A DNA stretch of 64,000 bases from Cylicocyclus nassatus (taxonomy: Eukaryota > Nematoda > Chromadorea > Rhabditida > Strongylidae), in the NCBI GenBank assembly GCA_958299035.1, contig CATQJL010000223.1, forward strand, positions 82,229,322 to 82,293,321, given 5' to 3'. The notes under the pieces were generated by a model. That model saw only the letters and a list, made by a program, of their open reading frames with translations. It had not been told where the DNA came from and searched no databases. This document shows positions 37,323 to 49,803 of this stretch, one piece after another. The translations under genes and the position numbers were made by a program. The first letter of the stretch is position 1. Each line of letters begins with the position of its first letter.

Positions 37323-37919
37323 TCAGAATTTGAGCTTGTAGGCCTCCCTTGCTAGTTTCCTTTCCATTCGACGACGCAAGCTTGTGAAGTACCAAATTCT
37401 CTGAAATCATGTTATGTTCTCAGGTGTTCATCTCAATATAACTAAAAGCTGACTAACTCTCGGATGCTTTTTGTCAAAATCATGCAATGCTTTATAGTAT
37501 TCTTTCAAGGTCATATTCTTGTTGCTTCCTATAGCACTGTACTCTTTGTAGTCATTCACTAGTCCTCGCAAAGCCTTCAGTGCCATATTATCAATTTTCT
37601 TCTTAAACTGCTCTCTTGATTTAATGGACTTCTTCAATTCGTCCTGAAAACTGATTTTTGATCAAAACAATAAGAATAGACATGTTTATGTTTTGCTAGA
37701 CATCTATCTACACAGACTTTCTAGCTAACAACTAACCATTCTTTCCGTCTCCCAATCCAACAGCTTTTGTTTCAACTCCGCTAAGGTCATATTCTCGTAT
37801 TTCTTGATGCCATCTTTCTCTTCTGGATGGTAGTGATGCCAGAGTAGGAATGAGTATATATGAGTCAAACCGCTTGAGGCACAAAGGAGCACGATAAGTG
37901 CAGTTTGAAGTGCGGACAT
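37323..37919 (-). CDS. Secreted SXP/RAL-2-like (DUF148) protein, gene B
   Basis: Three exons on -: 37919-37737, 37643-37458, 37400-37323 (183, 186 and 78 nt), all phase 0 with compact introns. Protein of 148 residues: signal peptide MSALQTALIVLLCASSGLTH, then YENMTLAELKQKLLDWETE (about 41-59) and KNMTLKEYYKALHDFDKKHP (about 102-121), and a basic tail with ARREAY-like LAREAYKLKF. It aligns with gene A throughout (both have EYSAIG/VYSAIG, NKNMTL/SKNMTL, RKLAREAY/EKLAREAY). The middle exon is the same size, so the pair arose by duplication. Probably exported helical protein; DUF148 membership is inferred from layout. Gene B keeps short introns, whereas intron 1 of gene A is swollen by repeats. 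Confidence 0.75.
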
Positions 37920-40900
37920 TCCTGATAAAATGTGCCGAAGTTATAATCTGTACCAATCGAGATGGGGTCAAAGCGTTACCCGAAATCGCGCCAACGCTAA
38001 GGCCTAAGGATATTCCACGCGGTTACGTCAAATCACCGATCCACGCGACTTGGCGATTTGCCAGATGTTCACAGATTAACTGTGCGCGGGTCTCAAGCAT
38101 AGTCGCGTAACTTTTGTAAGTCGTAGCGAACCATCAAGTCTTGCCCCAGCAAAGCGCTTTTTACGAGCAGTGATAAAGAGTCGTTGCGTTTTGAATCGCA
38201 TAGCGACTAAAATCCTGAGGCATGCCTTGGACCTAAGAGATTCGCGTAGGAGACCCCTTCTGGTCGGCTATAGCAGTTTGTTTAGTGCGAGCCTCTGACT
38301 GAACAGTGCTGCAGCAGCGATTAATTAGACAACAGAACCTGACTGTTATTAGAGACTCAAGCATGCTTAATTGAACAAGTTGCGCAAACTCCTCATAAAG
38401 GGAAGAAGAAGGGTGTATGCCCTTCTGAACCGCTTCGTCCTAGCGATAATTACTCTGCCCGGGCGGCGTTAATAAGTCCGCCTTTCTTATAATAATATAT
38501 CAGAGTTTTCAAATACTTCCGAGCATTCTAAAGCAAGCGAGGCACTCGTATAAAGATAGTGACGATGTTTGAATTGAGAAGACAAAAAGTTGAAAAAGTT
38601 GCATGTTTTTTTACTGGCCTTTCGTGATTTCTTCGCCCTTCCCACTTTTCAAAACACCATTAAGTCTGCACGTGTAAGCTGAAGAAATCACCTAAGCTGC
38701 CCACATATAATATAACATTTTTGAGTTTTATGGGAAACTCGAAATCTTGTTTAATTCTTTTTATCATGAGATTGCCTTTGCAGTCCAATTCAGACGTCTC
38801 TAACGACAGCATAGCTCTCGCCTACCCAAGCGCCGCGGCAGCGCTGACCAATCAGAGGCGCGCAGTAATTAGGCTGCTAATGCTAGCGGTTCAGAAGGGC
38901 CGTTTCCCGAAGAAGAAATCTCCAAATCTACACGAAAATGTGAAAGATTCTTGAATTGGTAAAGCCAAGTGCACGAAATCGCCTGGAAGCCTGTAAAGAA
39001 ACGTGCGCGCGAGTGGCTGACGCGCGACTGCTGAGCGTTGCCGCTGGTGACTCAAGCACGCATGCTGCTAAGCGTAGCCCGTAGGCTATCTCATCAACAG
39101 CACACTCAGCACGCTCGCCTGCGCTTCGTTTACAGTGTTTCGAGCGGTTTTGTGCTATCGACTTTGTCTTCACAACTCGAAGTCAACCTTCTAGTGAAAA
39201 AGTGCACACGCGTGCTTTGTAGTGCTCGGAACAATATAACACTTGCTAATGGCTGCAATGTTAACAGTCCGTGTACCTTGCTCAGCTGTAGATGTTCGAT
39301 TACGCTTTGCTCTCAGAGAATAAACAAAGGTCAAAAATTATTAAATTTTATGTCTAAAGATGAGAGCATACGTAAATCGCCATGAGAGACTATATTGACT
39401 GTGGAGATCAAATTTCTGTAGTTCATGACTTGTCGTTCCAAACGACTTTAAACTCGTACAAGCGACAAGTGTCAAACAGAAAATTCAATTCTAAGAAAAG
39501 TTCTAAGTTGAAATGACAATAATTCGTAAAAGATGCGAGCAAAAGTCAAATTCAGCCTTACCAAGTGTCATTCGTAAATCAGCATTTCAAGGAAGTGGAA
39601 TTTGGAGCAAAAGTCAGTTTTTATGTCTTGCGGCATATGGCACAATGACAAGCAAAAAGTAATTTCTTTGATTACTTACCAATGATAATTTGATAGTGTT
39701 GATTTCTGGAAGTTCTAGCTTTCTGCGCGAACTTCATGTGATAAAGTTCACTAAAACAAATTCAAACACCTGTCCTTGCAGTTCAAGGAACAACAATAAC
39801 TTCAGACAGCTAAGATAAGCCTTAGCGCATAAGATTTTCGATAGTATCACAAACAACTCGTCCAATTTGATAAGGAGGCGAGCGCCCGCTGGCTTTTGGA
39901 CAGACTGATTAGCTTCAAGACGGAGCGGTGCAGAAATACACTTGGTGTGCTTTAGATTGAGACAAACAGCAGCTGAGAATGAGCGCATGTGTGAGTCCTA
40001 GGAATTGACTATTCTGCATCCAATTCTCACACCTTATAAGCCATTGCTCACGTTAAATGTGTGAATGATACAGTTATAGCGATTTGATGGGTACTCCGCT
40101 TGCAACGTTTCTCTCATTCTTCGATTTCGACAGTCCCACTAAAATATTCAAATAAGAGCTATGCATGCAACGCTATAGAGCTACTGCGGGCTCGGTATGT
40201 GTTGTCCAGGGCTTTGGCTATATCCTCTCAGACAGTTCGCAAAATATTTCCGGAGGGCAGTGAAAATCTGGCACATTTTCGGAGGGCGCTCTTAGCCGTT
40301 GCAGGAGCGGGGCGAGGGGCGATCCACTCGCGGTGACGTCACCAAAAGCCGAGAAGCATACCTCCGGAGACTTCGCAAATTTGTGCTCCGGAGGTGAGTG
40401 TGCCCCAGATTTGCGAGACCAGAGAGCTCTGGGCGCGCAGCACCTCCGGAACGCTGAGGTACGCAGTCAATCTGCCCAGGACCACTTGGTCTCCTTGCTG
40501 ATATTGATTGGTCATGGCAATCACTCTTTCCTACAGCACTCGTTGGTTATGCCTTTTTATACCCATCCTTTGTATTCCGTTGAGTCTTTACTCAGCTCTA
40601 GTATTTTAGTATTAGTATTTACAGTATTTCAGTATTTACATAGTATTTTTTCCAGTTCTTCCGCGTCTTCCACTTCGTCTTCGTCGCTCTTCGCAAGCAT
40701 CAACATCGACATCGACTCATCTCTTCTCCAGGAAAGTAAAATATTAGGTGATTATAGTGATGTTCTTACACGTAGCACATATCACTTGTGAAGTGTTTTT
40801 TAGCACTCTGCATCTCATTGTGTGCGGTTGCACTCTTCTACCTTTTGACAAGCACCGTCCTTTGGACCGTATCAAAGTGAGTGCCCCTTTGGTTTGTACA

Positions 40901-41605
40901 TCTGTGAGTTCAACCGGTTTATGGGCTCATCCCTACTACTTCACCAGCGAGACCAATAGTGGAGGGGGTGAACCGGATAAAAATTAAATCTGATATCGGC
41001 CTGAGGTACCAAAGTGATTTTGTTCTGGGGTCACAGCTAAAAATGTGAAAAGTTAGGGGCAGCAGGCGTTCTTGCCTTAGAGCAATTTCATGGTGAGTAA
41101 TTCGAGATGTAGAGTGGTATAGCCACGATCTCGTTTTGTCATTGCTTGTGTAAGTCAGATAAGAACGAGGATTCTACTTGAAAACGAATATAATTCATCT
41201 CATATGCATCTCCTACGGTAGCGCTATTTTCTGTGTTACAGTGTCGTGGGTGTATATGGCACATGTGGAAATCGCGAATTTGGAATCCAGAACTCTCCTT
41301 TGACGAGTTCAAGAGTGTTGATTTTGGATATCATACTCTTTTTAGGTTTCGAAATCTTTTTACGGTTTTCTGGTCTCCTCCTTTTTTGTGTCCACTTAGC
41401 GTTTTTCGAACGCTAATAATCATACATAGGGGACAGAGGATTGATATCGCTATCATACTGTACTCATTCCACCCAGGGCCACCTGCTCACACGCTATTAG
41501 CGGTACCGTCTCCTTGCCGATAATGGTCGCGTCATGCCGACGTAGAATTGGGGAAATGAGTCCGGTAAGTCTCGTTTTATACTCACGTTGTGATCAATTT
41601 TCCAG
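37920..41605. other. Stretch without a recognised gene
   Basis: No exon recognised. 38,970-39,165 is a loose inverted repeat (CCTGTAAAGAAACG / CGTTTACAGTG; GCGCGAGTGGCTGACG / CAGCACGCTCGCC). 40,250-40,470 has several CCTCCGGAG / CTCCGGAGG boxes that can form a short hairpin (40,362-40,396). The long frame at 40,333-40,791 is Ser-rich low complexity (SSSSASSTSSSS) and not credible. Confidence 0.35.
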
Positions 41606-42127
41606 TGTCAAAATGTTTCAGATAAAGAGGAACATCAAACGAGAGATGGACGAATCAAAATCAACGTTGGTGGCACCGATTTTCGAGACCACGGTATTCT
41701 CAACATTGGATAACACTGTGAGGTTTAAATTTCAACGCTAGCATGTGTCACCAGAAGATAGGTTGAAATCAAAGGTGCTCTCCTCAGCGTTCCGCTACCG
41801 TAACCACGAAGACCACAAAGAGCTGTTTGTGGACCCGGCTTACTTCGAAAAGTTCTATTCGGCTTTTATCCTTACAGTACTACAGCTGAAGAGAGGTTAC
41901 AGACCAAATTAAGGTTACTTTGTATTCAACACCTCTTCCTTTCTGGAAACCAGCTTGAGCCAGAATTAATGCGAAAAGCGCAGACAGATGAATGGAAGGT
42001 TAGGTTACACTCTATGGAAGAATGCAAAAGGGTTGATAGAAACTTTTTGGAAAAACTTCTAGGAACTAATTTAACACTTGGTTTGTCTTGTGCAAGTGCA
42101 GTTGGAATGGTTGGTGTCAGGAGCTAA
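41606..42127 (+). pseudogene. Degraded BTB / potassium-channel T1-domain gene fragment
   Basis: After a TTTTCCAG acceptor, frame 1 reads DGRIKINVGGTDF and then leaves the family. Frame 2 takes over at once with ETTVFSTLDN and stops at TAG. Further on another frame gives EDHKELFVDPAYFEKFYSA, and a third gives LRLLCIQHLFLSG and runs to TAA at 42,127. NVGGT..FETT..STL and ELFVD...F are the conserved elements of BTB/T1 (potassium channel tetramerisation, KCTD-like) domains in the right order and spacing. The single-base slip after GATTTTC and two stops indicate a pseudogene. Alternatively unrecognised introns could rescue part of it. Confidence 0.5.
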
Positions 42128-42331
42128 GTAAAAGTTTAGCACTGGTGGGTTCTGAAGTAGGAGCAGAGACATAACGCGATGGAGACATCAGTACAAATTC
42201 CCTTTCGCCTCTCAGAATCTCATTTTCAGAAAAATCAAGAATCCTGAGCGAAAACATACAGGTAACTCCTTCTCATGAGGAGTCTTTCAATGTGGATGCA
42301 AGCTCGGAGTAATGGTGGAGAAACTGTCTTT

Positions 42332-42921
42332 CCTCAAAATCTGCGGCTGCCGCAGGTTTTGAGGGGGGTGCCGCAGGCCATTAACTATGTCATAAAAACA
42401 TTTTTAGCAAACCTTATTTATATGGATCGATAGCCTAGATCTCCTAGTTTTCACAGGAGTGATGTGAGCCTGATTCGTCTTCTTAGCTCTGAGTAATATT
42501 TGGTGAAAGCACAGCGATCAAATTCGAAAAATGGGAAAAACGAGATTTTGGTTGGCTTCTAATTCCACAGTTTGCAGGTCTTCTGAAGCGGGATTCCTGA
42601 AGTGGACAAAGAAGGAGTAGTGCTTTGTCTTGATTGCAAAAACGGATGGCTAATTCACCTTTGAAACAAAGTTATCCATGTTGGAATTTGACCATTTCAC
42701 TGAAGTAGCCTAGTATCTTGAATCTTCAGAATCCGCTCAAACATCGTCTACAGGGGTTAATTGACATGCTAATTATGGATATGCTGCCATTATGTTTGAG
42801 CCTTCAAGTAATGCTATCTTAAGTGTATAGTTCAGGGAGGGGGGGGGGTCTTATAAGACGGCAATCAGAGGGGGGGGGGTCGTAACCAGCGATCGTGTGC
42901 CACACCCCTTGCTTGACCCTG
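42332..42921. mobile_element. CAGGGTCAAGC foldback element, left arm missing
   Basis: Starts at the central hairpin (CCTCAAAATCTGCGGC / GCCGCAGGTTTTGAGG) and runs through CCATTAACTATGTCAT, CCTGATTCGTCTTCTTAGCT and poly-G blocks to GCTTGACCCTG at 42,911-42,921. Over about 400 bp the right arm is very similar to 20,514-21,015. Confidence 0.7.
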
Positions 42922-44078
42922 TTCATGACTCATTCGTCTATTGCCATCAGCCGTTCGCCTTCGGCCTGGTTAGTTAATGATTAAACTACACAGTTTGATG
43001 AGATTGCTTGTCCATTTTTTTTTGCAAAATGCCTCCATTTTCCGTTGTTTTATAAATTCTAATTTTTGGCAATGAATTCTATTCAGAAGGATAGAACTTT
43101 TCTCATGTGGCAAGCATGTGAAAATTAAAGTTGTTGGAACAATTTTCGAGACTTGTTTTTCTACATTGACAAGAATAAATGTTAATGTGAGCCATTTTGC
43201 TTTTTTTGCCTGTTACTACCGTCATCATGCCAGTGTCTGAAGGTGCTCTCCGCTATGGTAGCCGAATGTCGGCGAAATGAAGAAGAATTGAGTGAAAACC
43301 TGTTTGAGAGACATTATTTACATTTTACATCGTAGATAGGAATCCGAATCTATTCGCAAAAATCAGAAAACTGTGACTTCGGTACATATCAAGCTGATCC
43401 CTGATTTTCAGGTCCTGGTTTCCCTGAAAAACAAGAAAAATTTTGTTCCTCCTTCTGACGATGGTGTCAAAGAAGCTCTTGGAAGAGAAGCCGAAGTGCT
43501 GCTTTGTTTGAAGTGAAAAACCTGTTTGAGAGACATTATTTAGTTCTACATCGTAAATAGGAATCCGAAGAGCGCTATCGAATTGTACTGAGGTTTTTGC
43601 TAAGTATGATAACATTTGATCACTAGTACAAATAAATGTTGTGTCTAGTAGTGTTCGCTTTTTTTGATAAAAGGTAGTTTAGAGTGGGGATTGAGTGTCT
43701 AGAGGTAGTTTAGGTGGGGTCAAGGGGCTGAAACAGAGTTTTCTTGCTTAATTGGGGGTAGTTACAGTATGTCTAGTTCAATTTAAGGCTAGCTATAGTA
43801 TGCCAGCGCGAAAATGCAGGGTTTCCAGAGCAAAGTAGGCTTTCGGGAGACTTCCGGAGCACAAATATGGGAAGGATTCGGAGAATGAGTGGCCAACCAC
43901 CGCTGGGGAGACCCCGGCGGTTCTCCATTTTGTCCTCCTGAAGTATGCCGTCGATCATCTGAGCTCTATTGAAGCGACGATCCTCCCGGCGAGTGCGCTG
44001 CGTTTTCTCGGCTTGGCTTCTCGAACTGATCCGAGCGCAGTCCTTATCACACTGTCAAAACTTATTCGAGCCACTCAG
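42922..44078. other. Stretch without a gene; short direct repeat
   Basis: GAAAAnCTGTTTGAGAGACATTATTTA...TACATCGTAnATAGGAATCCGAA occurs at 43,294-43,345 and again at 43,511-43,570, a 217-bp direct tandem duplication. No exon recognised. Confidence 0.4.
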
Positions 44079-44170
44079 ACACTCGCACCGGCCGGCGGTC
44101 GCACAAAGACCGGATGGTGGGACCACTGTCAATTTCACTTAGCCGCGTAATCTACGCCCGCCGGCCGGTA
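44079..44170. repeat. CCGGCCGG-rich repeat end
   Basis: CTCAGACACTCGCACCGGCC is inverted at 46,034-46,056 (GGCCGGTGCGAGTGTCTGAG). Both sites carry several GCCGCCGGCCGG-type boxes. The pair may be ends or copies of one element in opposite orientation. Confidence 0.45.
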
Positions 44171-44424
44171 TGTGTCAGCCGCGCAACAAAATGGTTGTGG
44201 GGCGCGATTCTTCTTCGTTTTGCAGCCTTCGCTTTGCCCCCCCCCCCCCCTCCCAATTACAAAACGTAGTACAAGACCGCAAAAACATATCCATTTGTTG
44301 TATAAGCATACATAGTGAGGAAATATTTACAAAGAAGACTGGTACGTAAAGCCTAATACAATATGCCTCTAATAAAGCTATGAAATTACAAGTTTCCTCT
44401 TTCTTGAACCTCGGCATTGTTAGT

Positions 44425-44546
44425 ATGATGTGTTAGTGAGTAAGCGGTGGAGGAGGCCTTCGAAAACGACGATTTAATCGAAACGTTCGGCCGCCATTAA
44501 CAATAAAGATCTACTAACCTCGACTGGCTTACTCACTTACTAACAC
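44425..44546. repeat. Short hairpin-forming repeat
   Basis: GATGTGTTAGTGAGTAAGC pairs with GCTTACTCACTTACTAACACATC at 44,524-44,546. The loop contains TTTAATCGAAACGTTCGGCCG, reminiscent of the ACGTTTCG unit at 23.05 and 36.9 kb. Confidence 0.45.
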
Positions 44547-45859
44547 ATCAAAGCTATGAAATTTGGACGTTTCTTATCCACGAGAAGATGACGTTTCTTT
44601 GCACATGTGAACATCCATTCGACGCAAAAGGTACACATCGGACCGCTACTCATTTTGATTTGACTAGTTGCTGCACTCTGTATTCTTTAGGGTGACGCTC
44701 ATCTCACAACGGACATCTGCAAACGAGATAAGCTTTTCACAAATGAGATCATTAATACCAAGACCTATCTGCTCAGAAACTGCTATTTATCAGTGAGCGG
44801 AGTAACCCAAAGGCCTATTCCAGGAGGCGTTTAGTGGATGTTTCCCTAAACCACTCACCAAAATTAGTTTCTGGCAAATGATCGGTGTAAACCCACTTAC
44901 TAACTGCTGGAGTGTACGCAATGATAGGCATAGGAATACCGCGAATTCGTAGAACATGAGATATATTCAGCATCCGTAGATCAGCAGAGTTCTAAAATAA
45001 TCAGCAGAGGAAAGGTAGTCCGTGAACGCATTCTGCGAAGAATAAGATAGTTGAAAGGTCATAGTCGTTAGCATAAGTGAGATGTTGGTATCGATGACCA
45101 TGATCAGGTTCCATGAGTAGAATAACATTTCAGACACATGCAGCATAACGCAACTGTCTCTGAAACACGTCATTTTGGTTTTTTGTTCACTTATCAAAAA
45201 TAAACGCGAACCTAGATTCTATACTTCGCGAGCAGCACGTTTCAGCCTGGTATCCCCTGTTTTTGACCATTTAAGACGAGCACGATACAATTTGCAAAAA
45301 GGGACTACAAACGTCTTAATTTTCCTTCGACGAAAAAGAATACAGTGAAATGGGATAACGTTAACTCATAATGCGGCGAAGTTCTGAGCGTCTTCCAGTA
45401 CTACAGCACCCATAATCTCCAGATAAACATACATAAATATTTTGCGGGTTCAAGTCAGCTAGCTTTGACCGGGGGGCTCGCTGCCGCCCAAAAAGCGGGG
45501 TCTTAATAGAAGGAGCAAGATTCTGCAGAATTGGGTAAAGCGTTCTTTCCTTCCGCTTGCTGATCTATATAATCATATGTCTACGTCATTATGGTAAGGG
45601 CTTCAGTACTTGTGTTTCATCTGCAAAACTCACCTTTGTTCTGTGACTGAGGAATGGCTGGTCTTTTGATTTTCTTTCGTGTTCATATTTTTGTTGTGCG
45701 ATTTCGGTCTTTTAATGGTACACCATGAGTGTATATATAAATAAAATAAAATAAAAATAAACAGAAACATCAACGAAACAAAGAAGTCGCGACTGCATAA
45801 ATAAAAAAAAGTAGAGCGAGCCTTTCCTATGAGGCTCGATCATGTAATGTTTGAATCCC
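44547..45859. other. Stretch without a recognised gene
   Basis: AT-rich. An AAATAAAATAAAATAAAAATAAA tract lies near 45,740. No exon or repeat boundary was identified before the synthetic primer at 45,860. Confidence 0.35.
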
Positions 45860-45884
45860 AAGCAGTGGTATCAACGCAGAGTAC
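45860..45884 (+). other. Synthetic cDNA-amplification primer sequence (artefact)
   Basis: The 25 bases at 45,860-45,884, beginning AAGCAGTGGTATCAACG and ending GAGTAC, match the universal SMART template-switching/PCR primer at every position, from memory of that reagent. A 25-nt exact match by chance is negligible. Ordinary-looking DNA continues on both sides, so this is an unremoved adapter or a chimeric join in the assembly, not biology. Confidence 0.9.
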
Positions 45885-45889
45885 TGACC

Positions 45890-46076
45890 CTAGATAGATA
45901 CCGGCTGGCGACCGTTTGATCGGCCGCCGGCTGGTATGATTTTTTGGAGCGGTCACCGGCCGGCATTTAGCTTCGCCCAGATTTATGGAACGGCCGCCGG
46001 CCGGAAGGCCGTCGTCGGACGGTCGTCGGCCGGTGCGAGTGTCTGAGCAAGCTGAGCCGATTATACAGCAGGCCTA
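45890..46076. repeat. GGCCGCCGGCCGG-rich repeat
   Basis: About 185 bp with repeated CGGCCGCCGGCTGG / GGTCACCGGCCGGC / CGGCCGCCGGCCGG units and a right end GGCCGGTGCGAGTGTCTGAG inverted relative to 44,079. It starts within 6 bp of the primer artefact. Confidence 0.5.
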
Positions 46077-47585
46077 GAAGATGTGCAGGCGCCTTTTTTC
46101 GTGGTCCCATCCGAAACAACTACCATTTAGCAAAACCAGTAAAACAAACAACCAATTAGACACATTCAAGTCTTCCAAAAAGGACTTGATAAGCATATTA
46201 GAACAACAACAGAATTGCCACAGAAGCCCGGCGACTTTAAGTTTGAAGGACTTTCCTGATATTATAATACTTTTTCTCCAGAAAATCTATAAAAATATAT
46301 TTGCACGTTTTGTTCTGGAAGCTGTGAATGTCTACGCGCAAGGTGGCCCACTTTAGGTGTGACGAGCTCTTAAAGAATCCAGTTTTCAAGCTTTTCTCTC
46401 AATTTTTTGTTTTGCAATTCGTTTCCATGTTACTAGTATCGTAGTCACACTTCCAGGTAAGGGAACTATAATAAGAAAGTTTCTTGCAAATTCTGAGTGT
46501 TTATTCTCGTCAGCTAAGATCTATAGGAAATCCAGTGATACTTCTTGGATCAAGCCCTGCAAATCCTATTGTACCAACACTTTCAAATCAAGCAAATGCG
46601 GAGATGTCATGCTGGAAGTGACCGCGCATTCTGAAGATCGCGGAAAAAACTAGATGCTTGCATTAGAAAGCGTAGCGCGCATTTATGAATGTGATTAAAG
46701 GATTTTTATCAAAATGTTTGACTATCAGATAGCAATCATTTGCAATTGGATTGTTTATTGCAGATGCGAAAGTTTGATTGCGTCACATTCCATACAGACC
46801 GCCCTGTTTACAACTAGCTGAGCAATTAATACTTTTCATCTTCAGAGTAAAAGTAGTTTCTGGATTTCATCAAACTCACAATACATATCTCATGGAGTCT
46901 GCATTATTCTAGCTTGTAGCGCGCCCTTCGAGAAAATCACACCTATATCTACATCGCAGTTACGCAGAATATATCTTTCACCACTCAAAGTAAATTTGAA
47001 TAGGAGAAAAGTCTGTAATCTATACTCAAGAAGGGAGAAATGGGTGGCTAAAATTGCTGATCATCACCTTATAAAGCTATCAAATCAGCGAAAACAACAT
47101 TTTTTCGAAACAAAGAAACTCGCCCTGCGACACAAGAATAGCTCCTTCACATGTATAGATGCAACTGGCAAACCGAATGCTCCAGTATAACTAAAAATGA
47201 AATGCTACAAACACATAAAACAACCCAATCGCTTTTTGATTCGTTTATGATGGTAAGTGGTGCCAGATCAACTTTTTCGCTCAGTTATCTGGTGCTGGGG
47301 TTCCGCTGTGCATTTAAAACTCCGGCGGCTCCCCAGCGGCTTCCCACTTCAGGCGGAACTTCTGCCAATTTATCCAGCGGAGATCCTAAAAATCAATTTC
47401 GCCGGAACCCAGCACTTTGCGGCAAGTAATTAGATATAAACACTATTTATAGCCCCTGAGCCCCACTCAAAGCTCTAGGAAACTGAAACCTCTCAATTTT
47501 TTTTGAAAAAAGGAACACTACTAAACATAATACTATCTATTCATACTAATAAATTAAAAAACACAAGATATAGGGATAATACGAT
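46077..47585. other. Stretch without a recognised gene
   Basis: Small frames at 46,081-46,356 and 46,996-47,190 (+) have no family motif. 47,270-47,430 is locally GC-richer (CCGGCGGCTCCCCAGCGGC) and could be a repeat fragment. Confidence 0.3.
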
Positions 47586-47632
47586 AGCAGGCCTTCAATG
47601 GACGAAGCAATCACACAAATAAGTGATAGATA
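47586..47632. repeat. Direct repeat flanking the 2.1-kb foldback, left
   Basis: CAATGGACGAnGCAATCnCACAAATAAGTG is repeated in the same orientation at about 49,766-49,797, just outside the opposite end of the foldback element. Confidence 0.55.
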
Positions 47633-47658
47633 TAGTGATATAGTGATAATACTATATA

Positions 47659-49754
47659 CAGTGACCGTCAAGAAGTTGCGGACAAGTCGCCCTCCTTTTT
47701 TCATCGTTCATTTTCGGATGAGAAACAAGAACGAAAAGATGAATGGATTGCATTCGGTAATAGAGCTCTTCAAATGCTACAACCCAGACGTTGCGCTTTC
47801 TGGAAAACTTGTATACTAAAGATTTAGATTCTAGAAATTTTGAGAATCTTTTTCTAGAAAAAGTCTGAAAATGGCCTCGTCACAATGTTGCGGACAATAA
47901 TTCTTCGAACGCGAGAATATTCTTTAAGTTTTTTTGGAGCAAGAACAGAAGTTTTCCGAACAGGTAAGCATACTATATCATAGAGCTCATCGAGGACAAT
48001 AATCAGGTGGTGGTTACTTCCAAAAAAACTCAAGCTCGAATTTTTATTTTGCTTTTTTTCAAGAGATGACTTCTAATTACCTTTTTCAAGCCAAATCTCT
48101 TCACATGGGGACCTATTCAAAACATCCTAACAAAGCTGTTTAAATAAAAAAGGATGCAGTCCTATATGCATCGGAAGTGTGCTGGTGAGTTTCTTTGCTG
48201 AAAATGGCTCTTAACAGTGCGTGCACGTGACCCTACCTGCACCTCATCACTGACTTGCACCGCTTTGCAAGCTTGTAGCTCAGCCATCTGGCATTCTGCG
48301 AGCCTGTTCTTAGGCTCATTCGAAAGTGCGTGACTTCCTCGACACGATGGTATGCGAAAGAAGTTCAGTTTGAGTAATCTCGGAAATTTTACGGATGGGT
48401 TAAAAAAGCGCACAGTGAAGGTGTTGGAGTAAAAGCTTCTATCAACACTAGAATTCTTAGAGCTTCGAAATGGGTCTGTTGCAAAATTGGCAGTTTTGAA
48501 CTTCCAGAATGAAACTAGTAGCGGAAAGAGCTTTCTTCAACTTTAGCTGAAAAATTATTAGCCTACAACTGAAGGTTGCGCTTTTTCATCCCATCCGCGA
48601 AATCTCCGGGATTGCTCAAACTGAACCTATTTGCATACCATCATGTTGAGAAAGTCACGCCCTTTGGAATGAACCTAAGTACAGGCTCTGGAGTGCCTGA
48701 CGGCTAAGCTACAAAGCTGCAAAGCGGTGCAAGTCAGTAATGAGCTGCAGCTAGGGTCATGTGCTCGCATTGTTAGGAGTCATTTTCGGCCAAGAAACTC
48801 ACCAGTACAGGTCCGATGCTTACAAGGGAACGGTCAGAAGTCGAAGTGGCCGATCCACATTCAAATCTGTCTTCCATATCTGCAGAGCGCCTTTGTAGGT
48901 GAAGTTATGAGCAGCTTTACTGCGAAAAAAAATCGTATGCACAAACTGCGAAATTAGGCACACTATTGCTCTTTTAGCTCACCTCGAGGTACGGATCACA
49001 AAAAGTGACCTACAAAGGCCTAGTTGCATGTTTTGGTCCAACACTGAGCCGAGACTAGCTTTGTACGGCCAAGTTTGCACTTCACACGCACAGTTTCTTA
49101 GCAAAATAATGGCCTGCAATGGCTTATAATTTCGTCCACAAAAGCGCTCTGCGGATAAGAAAGACAAATTTAGAGTCAGCGTTCAATGCTGCACCTAATG
49201 GTATGCAGCTTGTATAGATTGGCCACTTCGACTTCTCACCATTCCCTTGTTAGAGGATGGCAGAGAGCATCCATTTTATCCGAACAGCCCTACTGAGATG
49301 TTTCAAATGGATTCTCATGTGAAGAAATTTGCTTTGAAAGAGAAAAATAGAAGTTAATTTTTGAAAAAAAAGCAAGACAAAATTCAAGTTGCGTTTTCTG
49401 TGAGTAAAAACTACTTGATTGTTGTCCTTGATGAGCTCTACGATATAGTATGCTTACCTGTTCGGAAAAGTTCCGTTCTTGCTCCAAAAAAGACCTAAAA
49501 GAAAATTTTTGCGTTCGAAGCATTATTGTCCGCGACACTGTGACGCGGCCATTTCCGGACTTTTTCCGGAAAAAGATTTTTAAAATCTTTAGAATACATA
49601 TTTTCTAGAAAGCGCAATGTTGGGCTGTAGCTCGAAGAGCTCTATTGCCTCATGCAATCCAATCATTTTTTTCATCCTTGTTTTTCATCCGAAAACTAAC
49701 GATGAAAAAAGGAAGGCGACTTGTTCGCAACTTTTTGACGGTCACAATGTTGTA
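47659..49754. mobile_element. Complex 2.1-kb foldback element with Tc1-like ends
   Basis: The left end TA-CAGTGACCGTCAAGAAGTTG and right end CAACTTTTTGACGGTCAC are inverted. Arms of about 450 bp pair through TTTCTGGAAAA, CGAGAATATTC and GAACAGGTAAGCATACTATA. Inside are two further inverted pairs: 48,200-48,350 with 48,640-48,790 (GACTTGCACCGCTTTGCA...) and 48,830-48,900 with 49,130-49,245 (GTCGAAGTGGCC, CAGAGCGC). No transposase frame. Confidence 0.65.
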
Positions 49755-49803
49755 TAACAGGCGAGCAATGGACGAGGCAATCTCACAAATAAGTGTTATA
49801 GAT

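Noticed and set aside
40333..40791. 152-codon + frame
   Set aside because: Serine-rich low-complexity translation of TCT/TCG-rich DNA without splice or domain support.
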